This document shows positions 16,329 to 23,524 of a stretch of DNA of 64,000 bases, one piece after another. The notes below the pieces were generated by a model. That model did no database searches. It had not been told where the DNA came from and was given only the letters and a program-made list of their open reading frames with translations. Location of the stretch: assembly GCA_024400395.1 (NCBI GenBank), contig JAKSMW010000010.1, positions 1 through 64,000 on the forward strand, given 5' to 3'. Position 1 is the stretch's first letter. The number at the start of each line of letters is the position of its first letter. The position numbers and the translations under genes were made by a program. This DNA comes from Bacteroidales bacterium (GTDB lineage Bacteria > Bacteroidota > Bacteroidia > Bacteroidales > F082).

Positions 16329-16361
16329 GTTTGATAAAATTAAAGATTAATATTCAGTTAA

Positions 16362-17387
16362 TTAAAATTGTTTCAAATATTTAACAATAAGTTTTATTGC
16401 ACCGTCAGCATCATCAAGAGATACAATCTCATTTGGTGTGTGCATGTAACGACATGGAATACTGATAAGTCCAGTCACAATGCCTTTTCCCGAAACCTGT
16501 ATCATTTTTGCATCAGTTCCAGTCGGTCTTGAAATGGCCTCCAGCTGATATGGAATATTGTCCTTTGACGCAATATCAATGAACTGTTGACTTATCAATT
16601 TATTCATATTGGGTCCAACTGGGATGACGACTCCGCCACCAATCTTTATATCTCCATCTTTCGATGGAGACATTGTAGGATAGTCGGTTGCGTGTGTCAC
16701 GTCAATAGCAATGCCAATTTCCGGATTCAGCACGTTTGACACTACTTGTGCGCCTCTCGCACCGAGTTCTTCCTGAACTGTTGCCACAAGGTAAACATCA
16801 GCATTTACTTTATCAAGATTCTGTGCTATCCCAGCCAAGATTGCCAAACCAATTTTGTCATCAAGTGATTTAGAACACACCATCGATTTAGAACTTTTAA
16901 TAGGTTTTGAATCGAATGTCGCCACTGTTCCAACACAGACTTGGCTTTGTGCATCAGCCTTGTTTTTGGCTGAAATATCAATCCATAAATCTTCAGGATT
17001 TAGTTCTTTACCTCTATCTGATTTATCTTGTAAATGAATCGGTTTTTTCCCTATAACACCAATAACAATTCCATTGTTACCAATCAATCTAACCCTCTGT
17101 CCTGGAAGCAAATTCGTATCTATACCACCAATTTCCTTAAAATAAAGGTAACCATGTTCATCAATATATGTAATCATAAGTCCGATTTCATCTGCATGAG
17201 CCGTAATCATGATTTTAGTCCCAACCCCTTTTTTGTGTGCTATGCAATTACCAAGTACATCTGTCTGAATATCATTGACAAATGGACTTACAAAACCACT
17301 GAACAACGAGATAACTTCGTTTTCATCTCCTGAAGGACTGGGTGTATCAAGTGATTTAAACAAGAAATCTATCAACGAATTATTCAT
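16362..17387 (-). CDS. M42 family metallopeptidase (glutamyl aminopeptidase/FrvX type)
   Basis: 341 residues from the ATG at 17387; this start overlaps the upstream gene by eight bases, and the longer frame to 17432 lacks family similarity at its front. All M42 dizinc ligands are visible: H in TAHADEIG, bridging D in SKSLDDKIG, E-E in VQEELGARGA (catalytic base and ligand), D in IAIDVTHATD and H in RYMHTPNEIV. M42 enzymes form dodecameric tetrahedral aminopeptidases that trim peptides in the cytosol. Inside this operon it could remove a leader or degrade a modified peptide, but housekeeping peptide turnover cannot be excluded. Confidence 0.9.
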   Translation of the reverse strand: MNNSLIDFLFKSLDTPSPSGDENEVISLFSGFVSPFVNDIQTDVLGNCIAHKKGVGTKIMITAHADEIGLMITYIDEHGYLYFKEIGGIDTNLLPGQRVRLIGNNGIVIGVIGKKPIHLQDKSDRGKELNPEDLWIDISAKNKADAQSQVCVGTVATFDSKPIKSSKSMVCSKSLDDKIGLAILAGIAQNLDKVNADVYLVATVQEELGARGAQVVSNVLNPEIGIAIDVTHATDYPTMSPSKDGDIKIGGGVVIPVGPNMNKLISQQFIDIASKDNIPYQLEAISRPTGTDAKMIQVSGKGIVTGLISIPCRYMHTPNEIVSLDDADGAIKLIVKYLKQF

Positions 17388-17724
17388 GATTTGAAGCATT
17401 AATCTCACCTGAAGATTTGATGTATATGACAACTTTTAATTTTCTGTCTTCATCAACCTCATCCATCTTGTTTTGGATAATTATGGCATTAAAAATTTTC
17501 TCATGTCCCATTTTTATGAAATCAATCAATGTCTTTGAATCACTGTCACTCAACACACCAACAGTTTTATCATTATATTTCAAATAAATTGTCTCATCAC
17601 TACTATCTTTTTCGTTGCATGACAAATTCAAGTTAGTGGCAGGTTTCAAATTATCCCATACACCTTCAGTCCAGGCATTGTGGTGATATATTTTCTCAAC
17701 AAAACATTCTTTAAAATATTTCAT
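17380..17724 (-). CDS. HIRAN-like small protein (tentative)
   Basis: 114 residues. The central part (Leu-Ser-Cys then DETIYLKYNDKTVGVLSDSD, DFIKMGHEKIFNAIII, then a strand KLKVVIYIK) resembles the HIRAN domain pattern: a beta barrel that binds DNA 3' ends or damaged DNA and is often tied to SNF2 proteins such as HLTF/Rad5. This is a weak motif-level match. The ATG overlaps the stop of the deaminase-like gene as ATGA, and the 3' end overlaps the M42 start, so translation is coupled. If correct, HIRAN and SNF2 in one operon points to nucleic-acid work. Confidence 0.5.
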   Translation of the reverse strand: MKYFKECFVEKIYHHNAWTEGVWDNLKPATNLNLSCNEKDSSDETIYLKYNDKTVGVLSDSDSKTLIDFIKMGHEKIFNAIIIQNKMDEVDEDRKLKVVIYIKSSGEINASNHE

Positions 17725-19700
17725 GACTCTGTCTCTTTTAATTTGTTAATATCAAATCTTTGCTCAAGTGACATTTCTCTCACTCTGTCAAGCCATTCAA
17801 TAATAGCTCTCGGTGAATTTTTATGTCCTGCAATTTCATTTCTTTCCATTGCCAAGGCCATAAGTGAATATTCTCGTTCAAGTGATGTTGAAAAAACACC
17901 TTGGTCATCTGTATTTATAGACACCGCAATATTATGCGGTGGGTATGGCGTATCAATTCCATAATTAAAAAATCTCAATATTGGATGTTGGTCATATCTG
18001 TCCATTTCCCCAATTTTATAATTGGATGAAGGATTACATTCAATAGCAATATGACTTCGCTCTAATTTGCCTAACATGTCCTGCTGTATTAATTCGAGAA
18101 GTTGATAAAACTCCTCTCTATATTTCCGAGGTATTGTGAATGAATCAACATCGTTGTAATTCTCAGCCAGTTGTTTTGAATGGTAGCGATCATAAAGTTC
18201 TCGTGCGTTGACATTCTTGCAAGCGTCATAAACATCATCTCGATGATTTATAGATGCTTTTAGCCATTGCTTGTCAATTCCATCAGATAAATCTCTTAGT
18301 GTACGCAAATCAGTTCCAAAGGTTGGTGAATTTCCTCTAAGAAGCCAGGACAAATAATATACATTTATATCATCCAATATTTCAACCCTTTCATCCTCAT
18401 TTGTAAGAAGTTCAACATCCTTGTCATCATCATCTTTTGGATTCCAGTTAAAAACGTCACGGAAATAATGATGGAACATTGTTTCAAAAAAACCACATAT
18501 TGGACTGAAACCTTTGAGTCTTATACATTTATGGTACAACCATGCCATGTTATCAAGGATAACCTGTTTACTTTCAACAATAGTATCATATCTTTTCTTG
18601 TAATATGTCCTGACATCAGTTCCAAGAACCAAAGCATGACCTATACGATCACCATTTTTCAATCCAAGAAAAATCAATGCTTCATCAACTGCCCTTAAAC
18701 CATCTGCAATGTCAAGAAAATCTTCGCCCACATGATATGTAATGTTCAAATCATCAGGTCGGTCTTTGTCAGTTCCAAAAATTTCATGTCCTCTCAAAAA
18801 TCTGAAAGCTTGTGCAAAAACTTCTGGTCTCGCATATATTTCTGAATTAGCAGCATCAATTCCGACAACTCTACCTACAAAATTACCATTTTCCTTTGAA
18901 TTTTGACGGAATTTGTATATTGCTTGCGCTTGCTGCTTAATATCATTTCTCAATGCATTATGACGAATATTCGCATTACTTTGGAAAGACTCGTCCCTTT
19001 TCTTGATAAAATGTAATATTATACTACAATTATTTTGAACACTCCCATCTATCGAACTATATATATCTTCCAATGTTTTGGTTAAATCTTCCGGGGTTGA
19101 TTTAGGTGCAATTCTCGCTTCCACAAATCTGTTTTTGAAGTTCTTGTTTACAAAACCTTCAATTGCCGCCTTGTATATTAACTTATCATATTTCGGGAGG
19201 ATGAACTCTGTCTTCAACTCTTCATATTGGACAAAATTAGCGAAGCCAACTCTCTTGTTAAGTTGCAATATGGTATGACGAAACATGTCCTTATACACCA
19301 AGTATGCATATAACAACGTTGCGGTATCTTTGTCTTCTTGTTGATTTTTCCCGCTGTAAATTTTCAAAAAAATGTTGTAGAGAAGTTTCCTCTCCGAAGC
19401 CATTACCAAATTTGTTACAGGTTCACCTACACGGTGTTCTACAGATATATAATCTAAAACATACGCTTCTTCAATGCCATACTTCAACGCCTCCTTTACA
19501 GAATTTGAGTGGGATTCATCCAACAACTGTTTTAATGAAGGTGCATCTTTTAGCAATGAGTATATCTCTTTTTCCTTGTCATACAAATCCTGATCTTTTA
19601 GGTTTTTCTGTAATTCATTAAAGACCGACTTGTTGTTTATTATATCAACAAGTTGGCTTTTTGTCATGGTGTTAGTAACACAACCTGCGATGCCTGCCAA
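17721..19700 (-). CDS. Adenosine-deaminase-like protein, C-terminal part (after in-frame TAG)
   Basis: 659 residues if started at the TTG at 19700; the same frame is open back to the TAG at 19752-19754 and joins the upstream reading frame without a shift. It contains most adenosine/AMP deaminase motifs: YHVGE (about 318, catalytic Glu), NGDRIGHA (about 348, Zn-binding His) and VSINTDDQGVFSTSLEREY (about 595, Zn and substrate Asp). Large insertions make it far longer than the usual 330-residue deaminase. Together with the upstream part the protein would be about 900 residues, near the size of RdrB of the RADAR defence system; that kinship is inference. The first zinc motif HxH is only in the upstream part, so this piece alone should be inactive. 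Stop TGA overlaps the next ATG. Confidence 0.7.
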   Translation of the reverse strand: MAGIAGCVTNTMTKSQLVDIINNKSVFNELQKNLKDQDLYDKEKEIYSLLKDAPSLKQLLDESHSNSVKEALKYGIEEAYVLDYISVEHRVGEPVTNLVMASERKLLYNIFLKIYSGKNQQEDKDTATLLYAYLVYKDMFRHTILQLNKRVGFANFVQYEELKTEFILPKYDKLIYKAAIEGFVNKNFKNRFVEARIAPKSTPEDLTKTLEDIYSSIDGSVQNNCSIILHFIKKRDESFQSNANIRHNALRNDIKQQAQAIYKFRQNSKENGNFVGRVVGIDAANSEIYARPEVFAQAFRFLRGHEIFGTDKDRPDDLNITYHVGEDFLDIADGLRAVDEALIFLGLKNGDRIGHALVLGTDVRTYYKKRYDTIVESKQVILDNMAWLYHKCIRLKGFSPICGFFETMFHHYFRDVFNWNPKDDDDKDVELLTNEDERVEILDDINVYYLSWLLRGNSPTFGTDLRTLRDLSDGIDKQWLKASINHRDDVYDACKNVNARELYDRYHSKQLAENYNDVDSFTIPRKYREEFYQLLELIQQDMLGKLERSHIAIECNPSSNYKIGEMDRYDQHPILRFFNYGIDTPYPPHNIAVSINTDDQGVFSTSLEREYSLMALAMERNEIAGHKNSPRAIIEWLDRVREMSLEQRFDINKLKETES

Positions 19701-19751
19701 ATAAAGTCTAATTGCAGCAGCTCTTCTAATCTTTTCATAAAGATGGTCATC

Positions 19752-20432
19752 CTAACCAGTTGATTCTCGTCTTTTCCCGATTTCCTTAAAACGTTGGGAC
19801 ATATCCTCAATGTTATTCATAAGACACAACCAACTTATATCAACATTGTAAGAAGACCCCTTCAAATGCATGTGTATATCAGCCATCGGCTTGTCAAAAA
19901 GCGCGTTAATTTCTTTACAATCATGTTGAAGAAACGCAGGCCAATCAAAATAATTCCGTTTACAACCAGTCTCAACATTCCATGATGCTAACATAGCGGT
20001 TGTAAACAAATCTTCTCCAAGGTTGGTCGTAAGAGAATGCCACCTCAACAATCTACCATATTTGCAAACAGGATATCCATCTTTTATTAGCAAAGTTTTC
20101 GATGCGAAATGAAGAAGTACATTAAATATTGAATCACCCTTGTGGAATTTCAAAGGTAAGCAGCTACGGTCTTCCACCATCCATTTGGACAGTACGACCT
20201 GACCTACCATAGAAAGTTGATCATTTGAGTATGTTGCATCATCCTCTTTTTGGAGTAAAGACATCATCACTGATTCACTAATATCAGAATCAAGATGTAC
20301 CAAATCAGGTGTTGAATCCTTTTTGTTATGAAACTGCATGGCATGTTCGTCAAAAAAACGCATGGCATGCAAGATTTCATCTCCATCTTGTTGGCTAAAC
20401 AACGCCTTTAATGCTATGCTGATATACTCCAT
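19752..20432 (-). CDS. Adenosine-deaminase-like protein, N-terminal part, ended by in-frame TAG
   Basis: 226 residues, first frame of the island operon, starting 14 bases after a TATCTTTG promoter box. Residues 1-175 form an N-terminal domain I do not recognise. Residues 183-193 read MADIHMHLKGS, the first metal motif HxH (H187, H189) of amidohydrolase-type adenosine deaminases (typically ELHxHLxG). Translation stops at TAG after RRESTG; the next in-frame codons give DDHLYEKIRRAAAIRLYLAG and run on into the C-terminal part. One base change (CAG or TGG to TAG) restores a single 900-residue enzyme. Either a recent nonsense mutation, a sequencing error, or readthrough. Confidence 0.7.
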   Translation of the reverse strand: MEYISIALKALFSQQDGDEILHAMRFFDEHAMQFHNKKDSTPDLVHLDSDISESVMMSLLQKEDDATYSNDQLSMVGQVVLSKWMVEDRSCLPLKFHKGDSIFNVLLHFASKTLLIKDGYPVCKYGRLLRWHSLTTNLGEDLFTTAMLASWNVETGCKRNYFDWPAFLQHDCKEINALFDKPMADIHMHLKGSSYNVDISWLCLMNNIEDMSQRFKEIGKRRESTG

Positions 20433-20445
20433 ACAATTTTTTTTG

Positions 20446-20453
20446 CAAAGATA
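20446..20453 (-). promoter_or_regulatory. -7 box for the island operon
   Basis: TATCTTTG on the minus strand, 14 bases before the ATG at 20432. It lies just outside the decayed insertion element and appears intact. Confidence 0.6.
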
Positions 20454-20492
20454 CTATTAATTAACGAATGCAGTAGATTATATTTCAAAAAA

Positions 20493-21196
20493 TTTTATTG
20501 CTGTCCGATAAAAACCGAAATTGTATAAAAGGATCTATAACCAATTGATTCTAAGCAATGCCCTGCGTGCCAGTCCAAGCACAAGCCCCCTCGGCCGAAA
20601 AGAGTCTGTTCTGAAGGCGTTTCGGAGGCTTTGGCAAGGACAATCTCCCAGTCTTTCTCGGGATTGTTGAAGAGGCTGCAGAGGTCAACGTAGTATATGA
20701 GCGTGATTCTCACCATTGTCGCCAGGCCGGAGAAGCTCCATTGACGTTTCAGTCCTTTCTGCATAACCATCAGCAGCAGGTTTGCGATGAGCGTCACCCA
20801 AATCTATATCTTGATGGCGTTGGCGCTTTCGCCGTAGAAGTATTTTAGGGGTAAGTTTTGCTTTATCTGATTGAACATCAGCTCTATCTCCCACCTTTTG
20901 CGGTAGATTGCCACGATTTCCTCATGGTCGGAGCCCATATCGTTTGTGAGCATGGACGCGGTTATTTCCCTCAACAAGTCGAACCTCATGATTACGACAT
21001 ACAGCATCATCGCCAGATAACCCCATATGTTGAGGCGTTTTGTGTAACGTTCCAAGCTAAAATGTGTACTTTTGTCCATGTTATTTTTAGATTTTTTAGC
21101 ACAGCAAAAATAACACAATGGGCTGAATCCACAAAGTGGAATCAACTCTATTTTATTTATGTAATAACTCGGAATGTTTATCGGACAACAATAAAA
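20493..21196 (-). mobile_element. Decayed IS4-family insertion sequence
   Basis: Terminal inverted repeats match 19 of 20 bases: TTTTATTGCTGTCCGATAAA at 20493-20512 and the complement of TTTTATTGTTGTCCGATAAA at 21177-21196. At 704 bp it is about half the length of a complete element, so the middle of the transposase has been lost. No clear target duplication is visible in the A/T-rich flanks. It sits between the island operon promoter and hipT. Confidence 0.8.
20495..21145 (-). pseudogene. IS4-family transposase remnant
   Basis: A short N-terminal piece (MDKSTHFS...) is joined to the C-terminal catalytic region with the IS4 signature IYRKRWEIELMFNQIKQNLP (the YxxRWxIExxF/K block holding the catalytic Glu), then LKYFYGESANAIKI, TAG, IWVTLIANLLLMVMQKGLKR. 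The TAG at 20804-20806 replaces what is usually Gln, so it is a CAG to TAG change. The upstream DDE aspartates are missing. Confidence 0.8.
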
Positions 21197-21298
21197 ACTA
21201 AAATATCGTTTTCAATGTGAAATCAGCGAGAATTTATCTTTACCCCAAAAACAGAAACATCCCCGAATTGTCATTTCGTCAAACCTTTTGAAGTCGCC

Positions 21299-22240
21299 TC
21301 AACGGATAGATTCAAAATTACTGACAATCAGTTTCTTATAGTTGTTTTTCATTTCGTCAGGCAAAAATGAGCTGTCAATGAAACTGAACCATGACTCTTT
21401 GGATTCAGTTATTTTTGTGAAGATGTTCTGAATGGTTTTCCCGTTGAGCCCTGAATTTTCCATGGCAACGACGAAATCGCTTTTTGTGAGTTTTCTTTTC
21501 TTTGCATTCAAAGTCAGGGCAAGTTCCTCCGTGTCGGCAGGCATCACTAACTTGGTGGAAATCAAGTCGTAAGCTGGTGTAAGACTGTATTTGCCGTCGG
21601 AATTTTCAAATAACGAGAAGTTTTTGAGATGCATGTCGGAATTTCCGATGACGAAAGAAAATACTACAATCTCCCAGAAATTTGCGAGGTCCAAATACGG
21701 GCTGTCGGAGTATTTTTTTATCAACTTAGCGATTTGTTCGTATGAGCCTTTATACTTGTACTCGGTCAGCTTCTCTGAAAGTTGGCAGAAATCCTCCATC
21801 TGTATCTTCTCACCTGTTGATGTCCTGTCGATGCGACGTGTTATATAACACAGTTCTCCATCGGGAAACCGAATCAGGGAATGAGGCACAACCTTTATGC
21901 CGGAAAGTTCGGCGAGATGCATCGTAACGTCTTCAAGTTCAGGAAGATGCTGGTAGAAATCGGCTTGCGGTTTGAGAATGAAACGACCCCAAAGCCCGAC
22001 AATCGTAAACCTTTGAGTACGACTTTCCTTGTCTTTCTCCAAGTCAAGCGACAACTTAGCCTGAACTCCCGTTACCGTGGTCTGACTGCGAAGAACCTGT
22101 TCGGCAAGTTTGGAAATCTCCGAACGAGAATAGGGTAAAACTGGCGGAATCTTTGTGCCGAATATCTTTGCAGCACACGACGGATGAAAATCCATTTCAT
22201 TGTCATTCAGTTCTTTATAGCAAAAAAGACATCTTTTCAT
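21299..22240 (-). CDS. hipT: HipT-type Ser/Thr kinase toxin (HipA C-terminal domain)
   Basis: 313 residues, shorter than the roughly 440-residue HipA because the N-subdomain is a separate upstream gene. It opens with a possible zinc knuckle (CLFC and HPSC within the first 22 residues). The Gly-rich activation loop TTVTGVQAKLSL (T55, T57) occupies the place where HipT proteins carry autophosphorylated Ser/Thr. FILKPQ holds the ATP lysine, GNSDMHLKN (199-207) is the catalytic loop with D202 and N207, and AYDLIST has the metal Asp (D225). HipA-family kinases phosphorylate aminoacyl-tRNA synthetases (GltX for HipA, TrpS for HipT) and halt growth. The start overlaps hipS by four bases. The target here is unknown. 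Confidence 0.85.
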   Translation of the reverse strand: MKRCLFCYKELNDNEMDFHPSCAAKIFGTKIPPVLPYSRSEISKLAEQVLRSQTTVTGVQAKLSLDLEKDKESRTQRFTIVGLWGRFILKPQADFYQHLPELEDVTMHLAELSGIKVVPHSLIRFPDGELCYITRRIDRTSTGEKIQMEDFCQLSEKLTEYKYKGSYEQIAKLIKKYSDSPYLDLANFWEIVVFSFVIGNSDMHLKNFSLFENSDGKYSLTPAYDLISTKLVMPADTEELALTLNAKKRKLTKSDFVVAMENSGLNGKTIQNIFTKITESKESWFSFIDSSFLPDEMKNNYKKLIVSNFESIR

Positions 22241-22569
22241 ATTTCATCCTCCGAAGTTTTTGGCACGATACCGACCGCCCCAATGCAGTCCTTACAGCAA
22301 GCCATCAGCAACGACATCCTGTCTCTTTGATTGATTTTCCAACTGCGTTCGGCGATGTCGAGAAGCCAGCCTTCAGGAATCAGACCATCGAAAAACGGAA
22401 ATAGGACATTGCTGTGATATGGCTTCTCCGTCAAGGCCAAGGTGAGGCTGACAGGTTTTGCGTTTGGCTGCTTAAGATATTGATAATCATATTGAAATGT
22501 AAAACCATCTTCATCTTCAACAAGAGTTCCCGCAAAGGAATTTTTCAGATAAACCGCCGCTGTTTTCAT
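22237..22569 (-). CDS. hipS: HipS-like protein (HipA N-terminal subdomain 1)
   Basis: 110 residues matching the HipA N-terminal Couple_hipA domain: AAVYLKNSFAGTLVEDEDGFTFQYD, SLTLALTEKPY, LFPFFDGLIPEGWLLDIAER, CCKDCIGAVGIVP. In full-length HipA this segment is fused to the kinase; in HipBST systems it is a separate protein that acts as the antitoxin. Overlaps of four bases with both hipB and hipT indicate translational coupling and stoichiometric production. Confidence 0.85.
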   Translation of the reverse strand: MKTAAVYLKNSFAGTLVEDEDGFTFQYDYQYLKQPNAKPVSLTLALTEKPYHSNVLFPFFDGLIPEGWLLDIAERSWKINQRDRMSLLMACCKDCIGAVGIVPKTSEDEI

Positions 22570-22781
22570 CCCTCGTCCTCCATTTGCATTTTCACCGGCC
22601 CGACCTCCATGCCGAAAAGTCGAAGGACATCATTCACCTTGTCGAGACGCAGCGTTGTCTTACCCTGCTCCAAATCCCTCACGAAACGCAGCCCGACACC
22701 CGATTTCTCCGACAATTCAACCTGTGTCAAGTGATATCGCTTCCGCATTTCCTTGACGTATTTTGACAAAACCGTTTTCAT
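22566..22781 (-). CDS. hipB: HipB-like HTH (Xre family) antitoxin/autorepressor
   Basis: 71 residues from the ATG at 22781; an upstream ATG at 22802 would overlap the -7 box and operator. The Xre HTH is clear: LSKYVKEMRKRYHLTQVELSEKSGVGLRFVRDLEQGKTTLRLDKVN split over helices 1-4, with recognition helix GVGLRFVRDLEQG. It should bind the three TATACC-N6-GGTATA sites just upstream and repress the operon, alone or bound to HipS/HipT. Confidence 0.85.
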   Translation of the reverse strand: MKTVLSKYVKEMRKRYHLTQVELSEKSGVGLRFVRDLEQGKTTLRLDKVNDVLRLFGMEVGPVKMQMEDEG

Positions 22782-22783
22782 TT

Positions 22784-22883
22784 TATACCTTTTAGGGTGC
22801 AAAAATACAAATAATTTTAATAATTATACCCAAAAAGATATAAAAATTACAAAAAAATATTATTTTATACCACAAAGGGTATA
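22784..22883 (-). promoter_or_regulatory. hipBST promoter with three phased operators
   Basis: Three copies of an 18-bp dyad TATACC-N6-GGTATA start at 22784 (right half degenerate), 22825 (one mismatch) and 22866 (perfect), exactly 41 bp apart. The -7 box TATTTTTG (minus strand, 22800-22807) abuts the first. The layout resembles the E. coli HipB operator TATCC-N8-GGATA, also 18 bp. Confidence 0.8.
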
Positions 22884-23495
22884 ATTATAAGTTTCCCCTA
22901 CTCCTTCATCCACTTCCTGCTCCCAGCCTCACTTCCGTCTCGATGCAAAATAAAAAAACTTCCATTATCATGCCGCAAAAACTTACATGCTTCGTTGCTT
23001 CGAACATTCCACACGACAATCAGAAGAAATGGCCGAAACATGTCAACGCCATCGGATTATGGGAATACACGAAAGAAGTGGCACCGGCTTTCAACTGCCG
23101 TCTGCACAGCATTTTAAACCTTGGAACTATTACTTTCAGCAGACATCAAAGCAAGAAAAAAAGATTGGTACTATTCCTATATGGCAAAAACACTTATTGG
23201 TTCTCATGCTGGGGCAAGCTGTCACACTACCAGGAAGATTGGGAAGTCGAGGATGTGTCACGAGTTATGTCATCTTGGTACCTTCTGGATTTGAACCTTT
23301 CATGGCTGGAGACAGCGACATCATCACCACCGATGCTGATAGGTTTTGGGATGGAATCATTACTTTTTCGCCATGATTTTATTTACAAACGAATCAACAA
23401 CGACTCACCCGAGCCTTTAACTTCAAAATATTTCATTTCAGACGCAAAAAAATCCATTTCAACAAAACTAAAACCCAAACCTTTGGAAATCAGAG
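22884..23495. other. Long intergenic region, no identifiable gene
   Basis: About 610 bases between the hipBST operators and the tolC promoter. The tolC frame is open back to 22943 and a second frame is open from 22987 to 23376, but neither product resembles a known protein, codon pattern differs from the neighbours, and no promoter or ribosome site fits. It may be gene remnant; I see no structural RNA. Confidence 0.5.
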
Positions 23496-23503
23496 TATTT
23501 TTG
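23496..23503 (+). promoter_or_regulatory. -7 box for the tolC-mac operon
   Basis: TATTTTTG, 22 bases before the ATG at 23525. It fixes the start of tolC inside a longer open frame. Confidence 0.55.
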
Positions 23504-23524
23504 CAGCCTGAAAAAAATGGAAAG

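Noticed and set aside
19752..20806. Genome-wide TAG reassignment to Gln
   Set aside because: TAG ends several well-bounded genes in the window (507, 2356, 5250, 24808), so it is a real stop in this organism.
22802..22805. Longer hipB start at 22802
   Set aside because: It would lie on the -7 box and first operator; ATG at 22781 begins the family-typical HTH protein.
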